Source: Dialister sp.
Lineage (GTDB): Bacteria > Bacillota > Negativicutes > Veillonellales > Dialisteraceae
Length of the DNA stretch: 12,214 bases
Assembly: GCA_022722495.1 (NCBI GenBank)
Contig: JAIJLI010000028.1
Location: forward strand, 1-12,214
Direction of reading: 5' to 3'
The notes beneath the pieces are model-generated. The model made no database searches. It saw nothing but the letters and a program-made list of their open reading frames with translations, and was not told the origin of the DNA. The position numbers were made by a program, and so were the translations under genes. The number at the start of each line of letters is the position of its first letter. The stretch's first letter is position 1. Below, piece after piece: positions 6,463 through 12,214 of this stretch.

Positions 6463-8660
6463 TGGCAAACACAAATCCTGATTTCACACAGCTGTCTCTG
6501 GGGGAACATCCACACTGCTCCTATGATGAGTGGAAGGGAAAGCTGGAAGCCAAGACCGGCAAAGGCTTTGATGCACTCTATGAACCGACCATGGAAAAGA
6601 TCCCGGTCGCTCCCTTCTATACCAAAGATGTCTATGATGACTGCAATCATCTGGACTTCATGAGCGGTATCCCGCCATTCCTTCGTGGACCGTACTCCAC
6701 CATGTACGTTTTCCGTCCATGGACTGTTCGTCAGTACGCAGGCTTCTCCACTGCCGAAGAATCCAACGCATTCTACAAGAGAAACCTGGCAGCAGGTCAG
6801 AAGGGTCTGTCCATCGCATTCGACCTTCCGACCCACCGCGGCTACGATGCGGATAACCCGCGCGTTATCGGCGACGTAGGTAAAGCCGGCGTATCCGTAT
6901 GCTCCATGCTTGATATGAACATCCTCTTCGACGGCATCCCGCTGGATCAGATGTCCGTATCTATGACCATGAACGGCGCCGTTCTTCCGATCCTGGCATT
7001 CTTCATTTCCGCCGGCATCGAACAGGGCGTCGACAAGAAGATCCTTGCAGGTACCATTCAGAACGATATCCTGAAGGAATTCATGGTACGTAACACCTAC
7101 ATTTACCCACCGGCGATGTCCATGCGTATCATTGGTGATATTTTCGAATACACCACCAAGTACATGCCGAAGTTCAACTCCATTTCCATTTCCGGCTACC
7201 ACATTCAGGAATGCGGTGCTACCTGCGATCTGGAAATCGGTTACACGCTGGCAGACGGCATGGAATACATCCGCTGCGGCGAAAAAGCAGGTCTGCCGGT
7301 CGATGCATTCGCAAAGCGTCTGTCCTTCTTCTGGGATCAGGGCAAGAACTACTTCATGGAAGTCGCAAAGATGCGTGCAGCTCGTGTCCTCTGGGCAAAG
7401 ATCCTCAAAGGCTTCGGCGCAAAGAATCCGAAATCCATGGCACTTCGTACCCACTCCCAGACCTCCGGCTGGTCCCTCACCGAACAGGATCCATTCAACA
7501 ACATCGGCCGTACCTGTATGGAAGCTATGTCTGCAGCTCTCGGTCACACCCAGTCCCTGCATACCAACGCACTCGACGAAGCAATCGCTCTGCCGACCGA
7601 CTTCTCTGCTCGTCTGGCTCGTAACACCCAGCTTTACATCCAGGATGAAACCAAAGTCTGCAAGATCATCGATCCATGGGGCGGCTCCTACTATGTGGAA
7701 TACCTCACCAACGAGATCATCAAACGTGCATGGGCACACATTCAGGAAGTCGAAGCACTGGGCGGCATGTCCAAGGCTATCTCCACCGGCCTTCCGAAGA
7801 TGCGTATCGAAGAATGCGCCGCTCGTCGTCAGGCAGATATCGACTCCGGCCGTGAAACCATTGTCGGCCTGAACAAGTACAGACTGGCGAAGGAAGATCC
7901 GCTGAACGTTCTCTCCATCGATAACACCGCTGTACGTAACGCACAGATCAAACGTCTGGAAAAACTCAGAAGCATCCGCGATCCGGAAGCTGTCCGCCGC
8001 GATCTGGAAGCAATCACCAAGTGTGCAGAATCCCGTGACAACGGCAACCTTCTGGAAGCGGCTGTCCAGGCAGCACATGACCGTGCATCCCTTGGCGAAA
8101 TCTCTGACGCTGTTGAAAAGGTATCCGGCCGCTTCAATGCAGTCATCCATACCATTTCCGGCGTATACTCCAATGAATTCGATGACACCTCCGAACTGGA
8201 CGAAGCAAAGAAACTGGCTAACGAATTCGAAGCTCTCGAAGGCCGCCGCCCGCGTATCTTCCTCGCGAAGATGGGCCAGGATGGTCACGACAGAGGCCAG
8301 AAAGTCCTTGCTACCTCCTTCGCAGATATGGGCTGGGACGTCGACGTAGGCCCGCTCTTCCAGACTCCGGAAGAAGCGGCACAGGATGCCGTCGACAACG
8401 ACGTTCATATGGTCGGCTTCTCTTCCCTGGCAGCAGGTCATAAGACCCTGCTCCCGGCTATCGTCGAAGACCTGAAGAAACTCGGCCGTGAAGATATCCT
8501 CGTAGCTATCGGCGGCGTTATCCCGCCACAGGATTACGAATTCCTGTACGATCATGGTGCAGTTGCTATCTTCGGACCAGGCACCAACATTCCGAAATGC
8601 TGCATCAAGCTGCTCCAGATGCTCGTAGACCGTGCTAAGGAAGAAGCTAAGGCAGAATAA
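6462..8660 (+). CDS. mutB: Methylmalonyl-CoA mutase large (alpha) subunit, adenosylcobalamin-dependent
   Basis: MutB catalyses the radical isomerisation of succinyl-CoA and (R)-methylmalonyl-CoA. The 732-residue length fits the family. The N-terminal TIM barrel carries [20 protein letters not shown], with Arg90 and catalytic Tyr92 (equivalent to Arg87 and Tyr89 of the Propionibacterium enzyme). It also carries [17 protein letters not shown], and [13 protein letters not shown] with His247 (equivalent to His244), and [16 protein letters not shown]. The C-terminal B12 domain has [20 protein letters not shown], where His609 is the lower axial cobalt ligand, then [10 protein letters not shown] and [11 protein letters not shown]. 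All key residues are intact, so the enzyme should be active. The start ATG overlaps the mutA stop by one base, with AAAGGA about 12 nt upstream. No clear intrinsic terminator follows, so read-through to meaB is likely. Confidence 0.97.
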   Translation: MANTNPDFTQLSLGEHPHCSYDEWKGKLEAKTGKGFDALYEPTMEKIPVAPFYTKDVYDDCNHLDFMSGIPPFLRGPYSTMYVFRPWTVRQYAGFSTAEESNAFYKRNLAAGQKGLSIAFDLPTHRGYDADNPRVIGDVGKAGVSVCSMLDMNILFDGIPLDQMSVSMTMNGAVLPILAFFISAGIEQGVDKKILAGTIQNDILKEFMVRNTYIYPPAMSMRIIGDIFEYTTKYMPKFNSISISGYHIQECGATCDLEIGYTLADGMEYIRCGEKAGLPVDAFAKRLSFFWDQGKNYFMEVAKMRAARVLWAKILKGFGAKNPKSMALRTHSQTSGWSLTEQDPFNNIGRTCMEAMSAALGHTQSLHTNALDEAIALPTDFSARLARNTQLYIQDETKVCKIIDPWGGSYYVEYLTNEIIKRAWAHIQEVEALGGMSKAISTGLPKMRIEECAARRQADIDSGRETIVGLNKYRLAKEDPLNVLSIDNTAVRNAQIKRLEKLRSIRDPEAVRRDLEAITKCAESRDNGNLLEAAVQAAHDRASLGEISDAVEKVSGRFNAVIHTISGVYSNEFDDTSELDEAKKLANEFEALEGRRPRIFLAKMGQDGHDRGQKVLATSFADMGWDVDVGPLFQTPEEAAQDAVDNDVHMVGFSSLAAGHKTLLPAIVEDLKKLGREDILVAIGGVIPPQDYEFLYDHGAVAIFGPGTNIPKCCIKLLQMLVDRAKEEAKAE

Positions 8661-8668
8661 GGTCGCCT

Positions 8669-8817
8669 AACGTTTTCTGACACTGTCATTCAATGCGTAT
8701 CGGCAAAGGGTTCAAGGTTCAGGGTTCAGGGGTTTACTGGAAATGGTGATACCCTAACCTGAACCCCGAACCCTGAACCAATGACCATTTCGCAGCTGGA
8801 ATAGTGACAGAAGCGTT
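8669..8817. repeat. Imperfect long palindrome with GGTTCAG heptamers (MITE-like repeat)
   Basis: Between mutB and meaB, 8709-8730 pairs with 8758-8779 at 20 of 22 positions, leaving a 27-nt loop. Each arm is three degenerate GGTTCAG heptamers. Outside it, 8669-8691 and 8799-8817 form a weaker inverted repeat (CGTTTTCTG against CAGAAGCG). The loop segment GAAATGGT (8740-8747) can also pair with ACCATTTC (8784-8791), giving an alternative fold. No T-run follows, so it is not a normal terminator. The heptamer recurs at 10987-11010. A small non-autonomous mobile repeat is a reasonable reading. There is no transposase. Confidence 0.65.
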
Positions 8818-8820
8818 TTA

Positions 8821-8956
8821 AAGAAATCTGATTTCTTGTCCTGCGCGGAGCCGAGGGCGACCTCGGCTCCCTAGCAGGGCTTGCAATCTGCATCGAGTGA
8901 TAGCCCGGAAAACAGAGAAATGGTGATGGATAGTCACCATGCCCGGTCACTATCAC
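8821..8956. repeat. Cluster of three stem-loops in the mutB-meaB gap
   Basis: Three hairpins follow the palindrome. AAGAAAT (8821-8827) pairs with ATTTCTT (8831-8837). GGAGCCGAGG (8847-8856) pairs perfectly with CCTCGGCTCC (8861-8870) around a GCGA tetraloop, and is extended by CCTGC/GCAGG (8840-8844/8874-8878). GTGATAG (8897-8903) pairs with CTATCAC (8950-8956) and encloses an inner stem ATGGTGA/TCACCAT (8920-8926/8934-8940). They may be transcript-stabilising structures between mutB and meaB or remains of intergenic repeats. None has a T-run. The rest of the gap up to meaB (8957-9058) shows only the meaB ribosome binding site. Confidence 0.55.
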
Positions 8957-9058
8957 GACCAATGAATCACGCTTGATACACATCATATTTTCATTTGGCA
9001 GTCCTCCTTTTCATGATCCATCTGCAGGGGGGAAGCCAGGAAAGGGAGGGTATGACAA

Positions 9059-10234
9059 ATGCCTGAAAACAATGATGATTTAAGACCCAGCTGGGTACCG
9101 GAAGAAAAAAATCCTGAATTTGCCTGCTCTGTCATGCGTGGGATAGATACCACGGCAAACAGCATCACAGGGGCGAAGGAATACCCGGATGCTCCGCTTC
9201 GAAAAGTGCCGCTTCGTAAGAAAATGACCGTCGAACAGTACATCGACGGTGTGGCCAAAGGGGATCGTGTGACGCTGTCCAAGGCCATCACCTTGATCGA
9301 AAGCAATGCGCCGAAAGACTTTGACAAAGCGCAGCGCGTGCTGCAGGGACTTCTTCCTAGAACGGGCAAGGCTCTCCGTATCGGTATCACCGGTGTACCG
9401 GGAGCCGGCAAATCGACCTTCATCGAGTCCTTCGGTCAGATGCTCTGCCATCAGGGCTACAAAGTCGCCGTCCTTGCCGTCGACCCGACCTCATCCATCA
9501 CCGGCGGCTCTATCCTCGGGGATAAGACACGTATGCAGAACCTGTCTCGTGAACCAAACTGCTTCATTCGACCCTCTCCATCCAAAGGCACTTTGGGCGG
9601 TGTCGCGAGAAAATCCCGCGAGACTATGCTCCTCTGCGAAGCTGCCGGCTGTGATGTCATCCTCGTCGAGACCGTCGGCGTCGGTCAGTCGGAGACCACG
9701 GTCCGCTCCATGGTCGATTTCTTCATGCTCGTCGTACTGACAGGGGCCGGCGATGACCTCCAGGGCATCAAGAAGGGTATCATGGAGCTTGCTGATGCCA
9801 TCGTTGTCAACAAAGCGGATGGGGATAACCTCGAGCGTGCCAAGGTCGCGCAGGGCGAGTATGAAAGAATGTGCGAATTCATCCGTCCGGCTACCGAAGG
9901 CTGGAAAACCCATGCTTACCGCTGCTCCGCGATCAAGAAAACAGGTCTTTTGGAGCTGTGGGCCGTCATGCGTGAATTTGAAAAGGTCACAAAGAAATCC
10001 GGCATTTTTGAAAACCGCAGACAGCGCCAGATCCTTGACTGGGTGAACAGCATGATCGATGAACATCTGCATAATCTCTTCTTTGAAGATCCGCTCATCA
10101 AGAGCCGTCTGCCATCCGTTAAAGCGGCTGTCCTTGCGGGCGTCGTCTCCCCAAGTCAGGCCGTTACGGAGCTTATCCACTCCTTCGATATGGATCGCGC
10201 ATCCATCAAGCATTTGGAAGAAACGGAAAAGTAA
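9059..10234 (+). CDS. meaB: MeaB-family G-protein chaperone of methylmalonyl-CoA mutase
   Basis: MeaB (ArgK/MMAA family) is a cytosolic GTPase that binds the mutase, protects its cobalamin radical from inactivation and gates cofactor loading. The 391-residue protein shows the full SIMIBI-class G-domain. It has Walker A GVPGAGKST (Gly112-Thr120), AVLAVDPTSSITGGSILGDK, the switch region SPSKGTLGGVARK, VETVGVGQSE (Walker B and switch), and base-specificity motif NKAD (Asn251-Asp254). The C-terminal part supplies the dimerisation region. About 60 N-terminal residues precede the usual core (PENNDDLRPSW, then VEQYIDGV). The ATG at 9059 follows AAAGGGAGGG (8-nt gap). An ATG at 9052 in another frame stops after four codons and is rejected. 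It lies 398 bp after mutB on the same strand with no intervening terminator. Co-location with mutAB makes mutase, rather than another G-protein client, the likely partner. Confidence 0.94.
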   Translation: MPENNDDLRPSWVPEEKNPEFACSVMRGIDTTANSITGAKEYPDAPLRKVPLRKKMTVEQYIDGVAKGDRVTLSKAITLIESNAPKDFDKAQRVLQGLLPRTGKALRIGITGVPGAGKSTFIESFGQMLCHQGYKVAVLAVDPTSSITGGSILGDKTRMQNLSREPNCFIRPSPSKGTLGGVARKSRETMLLCEAAGCDVILVETVGVGQSETTVRSMVDFFMLVVLTGAGDDLQGIKKGIMELADAIVVNKADGDNLERAKVAQGEYERMCEFIRPATEGWKTHAYRCSAIKKTGLLELWAVMREFEKVTKKSGIFENRRQRQILDWVNSMIDEHLHNLFFEDPLIKSRLPSVKAAVLAGVVSPSQAVTELIHSFDMDRASIKHLEETEK

Positions 10235-10354
10235 AGAGCATCCGGCAGACTGGTGGCGGAGATCCCATGCAAGGATCGATTTCGTTTCTCATAGACTGGA
10301 TCCTTTATCCGTTTCTGCCTATTTTACAAGCAACATACAAAGGAGAACTCCTAA

Positions 10355-10924
10355 TTGTTTACCAAAGATCTATACCTGGCCGGTGGGTCATTCCATGGGC
10401 TGCAGGAAGTGTTTTCCAGAATCTACGGTGTCGTAGATACCCAGGCGGGCTATGCGAATAGCCGTATCGAATCTCCGACGAAGGAGCAGGTCGCCGATGG
10501 GAGCGCAGAGGCTGTGGAGTGCGTGAAGGTCACGTACAATCCGAAGAAAATCGACATCGGTATGCTCCTTAACGTATTCTTCACCATCATCAATCCTTAC
10601 ACCGATGGCATTCAGGGAAAATATGTCGGCCCGCAGTACCGAAGCGGGATCTACTACACGAGCAAGGAGGATGTGCCGCAGATCAGCTACTTCCTCGTTT
10701 TCCTGCAGAATCGCGGTGTCGCTCATCAGATGACGGACAATGCTCTCGTTGTCAATGAATTCGAAGGAGAAGGGAAGGTGCGCCCGAAGGTCAGGACAGA
10801 GATGAAAGAGCTTGTGAATTTCTATCCTGCGGACGAAGAGGAGCAGCACTATCTCAGAAGTCACCCGGATGCATATACCCCCATCGATATTCATTTGCTG
10901 GAAGAATTAAAAATCATACAGTAA
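10355..10924 (+). CDS. MsrA-fold protein lacking the catalytic cysteine (probable pseudoenzyme)
   Basis: The 189-residue product aligns over its whole length with peptide-methionine (S)-sulfoxide reductase. It has LYLAGGSFHGLQEVFSRIYGV, then AGYANSR, DGSAEAVECVKVTYNPKKI, QGKYVGPQYRSGIYY, and FYPADEEEQHYLRSHPDAY. The active site is altered at several points. The GCFWG nucleophile Cys is Ser12 (codon TCA), Trp is His14, the substrate-binding PTY Tyr is Lys43, and the NDxG Asp is Tyr90. Glu52 and Tyr95 of the site remain, and the C-terminal YC resolving position is Tyr174-Thr175. The only Cys is Cys56, outside the active site. Catalysis of the usual reaction is therefore unlikely. It might bind methionine sulfoxide or a protein partner. 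The start is TTG 10355, set by AAAGGAGA (10339-10346) with 8-nt spacing. It lies 120 bp after meaB and ends at a strong terminator. Not a frameshifted wreck: the frame is complete. Confidence 0.85.
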   Translation: MFTKDLYLAGGSFHGLQEVFSRIYGVVDTQAGYANSRIESPTKEQVADGSAEAVECVKVTYNPKKIDIGMLLNVFFTIINPYTDGIQGKYVGPQYRSGIYYTSKEDVPQISYFLVFLQNRGVAHQMTDNALVVNEFEGEGKVRPKVRTEMKELVNFYPADEEEQHYLRSHPDAYTPIDIHLLEELKIIQ

Positions 10925-10971
10925 AAAGGAGCTGTGAAGAAATGAATCCGCATTTCTTCACAGCCCTTTTT
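10923..10971 (+). terminator. Strong bidirectional terminator after the MsrA-like gene
   Basis: A perfect 14-bp stem, GCTGTGAAGAAATG (10931-10944) with CATTTCTTCACAGC (10951-10964), has loop AATCCG. It is flanked by AAAAAGG and CCTTTTT, which lengthen it and supply a T-run on either strand. It begins at the stop codon and ends the mut-meaB transcription unit. Confidence 0.95.
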
Positions 10972-10986
10972 ACTTTGCTCTCATTT

Positions 10987-11010
10987 GGTTCAGGGTTCAA
11001 GGTTCAGGGG
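10987..11010 (+). repeat. GGTTCAG heptamer repeat
   Basis: Three degenerate heptamers, GGTTCAG-GGTTCAA-GGTTCAG, then GGG. This is the same motif as both arms of the palindrome at 8709-8779, but here without an inverted partner nearby. It marks a dispersed repeat family of this genome. Confidence 0.75.
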
Positions 11011-11124
11011 TGAGGTGGCGCATTTTGTCATCCTGAGCGGAGAAAAAGGTCGTGTGTTAAAAAATGGCTTATCTGAAAATATGAGAACTGAGTCGAAGGA
11101 TCTAAGTGCCGAGAAGTATAAAAA
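11011..11124. other. Non-coding stretch with a split dispersed-repeat signature
   Basis: No gene is supported here. TGTCATCCTGAGCGG (from 11027) and GAGTCGAAGGATCTAAGTGCC (from about 11090) look like the two ends of a common intergenic repeat type, separated by about 50 bases of AT-rich sequence. This rests on general resemblance to repeats seen in many bacterial genomes, so confidence is modest. Confidence 0.35.
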
Positions 11125-11193
11125 CAGCCTTCCCCTCGAGGGGAAGGTGCCCCGAAGGGGCGGATAGGGCACTGGCGGTATGAAAGACAGTTG
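11125..11193 (+). repeat. Palindromic intergenic repeat, copy 1
   Basis: Two adjacent hairpins: CCTTCCCC (11128-11135) with GGGGAAGG (11140-11147) around TCGA, then GCCCC (11149-11153) with GGGGC (11157-11161) around GAA. CGGATAGGG and a tail ending in GAAAGACAG follow. A second direct copy lies at 11460-11528. The first 45 bases of the two copies differ at only two positions. Confidence 0.85.
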
Positions 11194-11316
11194 AAGAAAG
11201 TGGAGAGGTGCGCGGCACACGTGGGGAAAACGTGTGTCCCTGAGCCTCGAATAACAAAGATTTCTCGCTTCGCTCGAAATGACGATACAGGGATGAGGAT
11301 CATTCAACATCATTTT
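11194..11316. other. Non-coding spacer with small hairpins
   Basis: No gene is supported. CACACGT (11216-11222) pairs with ACGTGTG (11230-11236) around GGGGAAA. ATTTCTCGCTTCGCTCGAAAT (11260-11280) is nearly self-complementary and has the look of a common dispersed repeat. Nothing else stands out. Confidence 0.4.
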
Positions 11317-11380
11317 TTACCGCTATGGGGATCTATCCTCCGCCTTCGGCGCGCCCTTTCTTCAAGGGGCTACTCAGCTG
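11317..11380 (-). repeat. Diverged inverted copy of the palindromic repeat
   Basis: CTATCCTCCGCCTTCGGCG (from 11333) followed by GCCCTTTCTTCAAGGGGC and CAGCTG matches the reverse complement of the 11460-11528 repeat (CTATCCGCCCCTGCGGGGC, then the second hairpin), with diverged stems. Both hairpins are still formed, suggesting selection for structure or an older insertion. Confidence 0.55.
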
Positions 11381-11459
11381 TCATACAAATGCGCTGCCCC
11401 GCTGCCCCGAGCACCACCGATAAAGGCTACAAAATGAGAATACCGCTTCCCACGTATCG

Positions 11460-11528
11460 CAGCCTTCCCCTCTAGGGGAAGGTGCCCCGCAGGGGCGGAT
11501 AGGGTGACTATGGCATGAAAGACAGCTG
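11460..11528 (+). repeat. Palindromic intergenic repeat, copy 2
   Basis: Direct copy of 11125-11193: CCTTCCCC (11463-11470) with GGGGAAGG (11475-11482) around TCTA, then GCCCC/GGGGC around GCA, then CGGATAGGG and GAAAGACAGCTG. The loop changes keep both stems intact. The copies are 335 bp apart. Confidence 0.85.
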
Positions 11529-11828
11529 GGATAAGGTTTCCTGGCCACTCCTATGAGAGCTGCAAGTCCCCCGCGGCAGATGGAACGCGAAAATGAGATG
11601 ATCGTTTCACATCGCCTTTTTTGGTCAGGGCTAGGGGAATGCTGATTCAATCTGACAATGATGGGATCCGTGTTTCCTTGGCTCGTGGGCATGCTGTCCT
11701 TTGATTACGTTTGAAAGTTTCGCTTGAATGAGAAATGGTGGTGCCTCAAAGTAGTATTCAAGTCACCAGTCACTAGCCACCAGAGGCTCCTCTCAATTTA
11801 TTTTCTAAACGCATTCATGAATTTCTCA
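11529..11828. other. Non-coding stretch upstream of the tandem riboswitches
   Basis: No ORF with a ribosome binding site or recognisable product is present on either strand. The only structured element I note is AAGTCACCAGTCACTAGCCA (11761-11780), a GTCAC-rich motif echoed by the GTGATAG/GTCACC hairpin at 8897-8956. This may be another intergenic repeat family. Confidence 0.45.
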
Positions 11829-11857
11829 TTGACATGCATGCCAAATGGTGCTATCAT
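11829..11857 (+). promoter_or_regulatory. Promoter for the tandem cobalamin riboswitch transcript
   Basis: A perfect -35 TTGACA (11829-11834), a 17-nt spacer and -10 TATCAT (11852-11857) place transcription start near 11864, a few bases before the aptamer. The arrangement matches the promoter at 3671-3699. Confidence 0.82.
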
Positions 11858-11869
11858 GTACATAACCGA

Positions 11870-12030
11870 ATAAGAAAAGGTAAGTGCCTTAAAGGCTTAA
11901 TAGGGAAGACCGGTGAAATGCCGGCACGGTCCCGCCACTGTAATGCAGAGCGAATCCATAATGTCACTGAGAGATCGGGAAGACGGATAAGCGAGGAAGC
12001 AGAGTCAGGAGAACTGCTTATCTTGGATCA
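11870..12030 (+). ncRNA. Cobalamin riboswitch aptamer, first of a tandem pair
   Basis: Class-I landmarks are all present in order: GTGCCTTAAAGGC, TTAATAGGGAAGACCGG, GCCGGCACGG, the core CGGTCCCGCCACTGTAA (11927-11943), AATGTCACTGAGAG, TCGGGAAGACGG, and the B12 box GAGTCAGGAGAACTGC (about 12002-12017). ATAAG (11870-11874) can close on CTTAT (12017-12021). An intrinsic terminator follows within about 50 nt, so default off-switching of downstream transcription by B12 is the simplest reading. The controlled gene lies outside the window. Confidence 0.93.
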
Positions 12031-12076
12031 CCGTTATGACCCACGAGCGATGGGAAGGGGATGTCTTTACAGATGT

Positions 12077-12105
12077 CTCTTTGCGTTCGTGCAAAGAGGT
12101 TTTTT
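12077..12105 (+). terminator. Terminator of the first tandem riboswitch
   Basis: Stem CTCTTTGC (12077-12084) pairs with GCAAAGAG (12091-12098), loop GTTCGT, followed by GTTTTTT. It lies between the two cobalamin aptamers, so transcripts reach the second aptamer only if this terminator is bypassed. Confidence 0.9.
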
Positions 12106-12134
12106 AATGGGGATTTCGGTACTTGAATAACTTC

Positions 12135-12214
12135 ATAAGAAAACAGGTGCCCTGTAGGGCTTAATAGGGAAGACCGGTGAAAGACCGGCACGGTCCCGCC
12201 ACTGTAATGCAGAG
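12135..12214 (+). ncRNA. Second tandem cobalamin riboswitch aptamer (5' half, cut by window end)
   Basis: ATAAGAAAACAGGTGCCCTG starts a second copy of the aptamer 5' half, reaching the core CGGTCCCGCCACTGTAA before the window ends. Bases 12158-12214 match 11894-11950 at 55 of 57 positions, a period of 264 bp. The stem-forming CCTGTAGGGC differs from the first copy but keeps pairing. No separate promoter is visible between the copies. Confidence 0.9.

Noticed and set aside
6414..8555. 713-codon open frame antisense to mutB (and a 604-codon one antisense to mutA at 4660-6474)
   Set aside because: Both are by-products of the biased third positions in highly expressed sense genes; composition is unlike real proteins and no start signals are present.
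8709..8779. CRISPR-like array or telomere-type repeat made of GGTTCAG units
   Set aside because: Units are contiguous heptamers with no unique spacers and no cas genes; the arrangement is a palindrome rather than an array.
8847..8878. Intrinsic terminator for mutAB
   Set aside because: The stem is strong but no T-run follows, so it does not fit an intrinsic terminator.
8957..8979. Hidden or decayed cobalamin riboswitch upstream of meaB
   Set aside because: CCAATGAATCAC is shared with the end of the first aptamer (3879-3890), but a 12-base match is expected by chance in this length, and neither the GCCACTG core nor a B12 box is present.
10267..10461. 64-codon frame between meaB and the MsrA-like gene
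   Set aside because: It runs out of frame into the MsrA-like gene, lacks a ribosome binding site and resembles no known protein.
11834..12130. 98-codon plus-strand frame running through the cobalamin riboswitch
   Set aside because: It overlaps the conserved aptamer and terminator exactly, and has no ribosome binding site or recognisable product.

Overview
The window reads as a chromosomal segment from an anaerobic, propionate-forming Firmicute of the class Negativicutes. A Veillonella or Dialister-like relative is my best guess. This is inferred from gene content (biotin-dependent, Na+-pump-type methylmalonyl-CoA decarboxylase subunits beside a heterodimeric B12-dependent methylmalonyl-CoA mutase), strong Shine-Dalgarno sites and roughly even base composition. 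The genus cannot be proven from the sequence alone.

Layout. Positions 1-2776 (+ strand) hold an operon: the 3' end of methylmalonyl-CoA epimerase (mce), mmdA (carboxyltransferase), mmdD (small membrane subunit) and mmdC (biotin carrier), closed by an intrinsic terminator. No mmdB (the Na+-translocating membrane subunit) follows. A minus-strand gene (3009-3515) encodes a small protein homologous to the C-terminal B12-binding domain of MutB, but without the cobalamin-ligating residues. It is transcribed away from a strong plus-strand promoter (TTGACA-17-TATACT) that leads into a cobalamin riboswitch (3733-3881), an intrinsic terminator (4027-4057), and then mutA, mutB and meaB. After meaB comes an MsrA-family gene whose product lacks the catalytic cysteine, then a strong terminator. 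Positions 10972-11828 hold no gene but several short palindromic repeats. The window ends with a second promoter, a second cobalamin riboswitch (11870-12030) with its own terminator, and the 5' half of a third, nearly identical aptamer. These form a tandem riboswitch pair controlling a gene beyond the window.

How it works together (family knowledge): MutAB isomerises succinyl-CoA to (R)-methylmalonyl-CoA using adenosylcobalamin, MeaB protects and reloads the mutase, Mce epimerises to the (S) form, and Mmd decarboxylates it to propionyl-CoA while exporting Na+. Almost the whole succinate-to-propionate module is therefore here, with B12 sensing written into the mutase leader.

Most worth a second look: the B12-fold protein without B12 ligands beside the mutase, the riboswitch in front of a B12-dependent (not B12-independent) enzyme, the MsrA-like pseudoenzyme, and the tandem cobalamin riboswitches.
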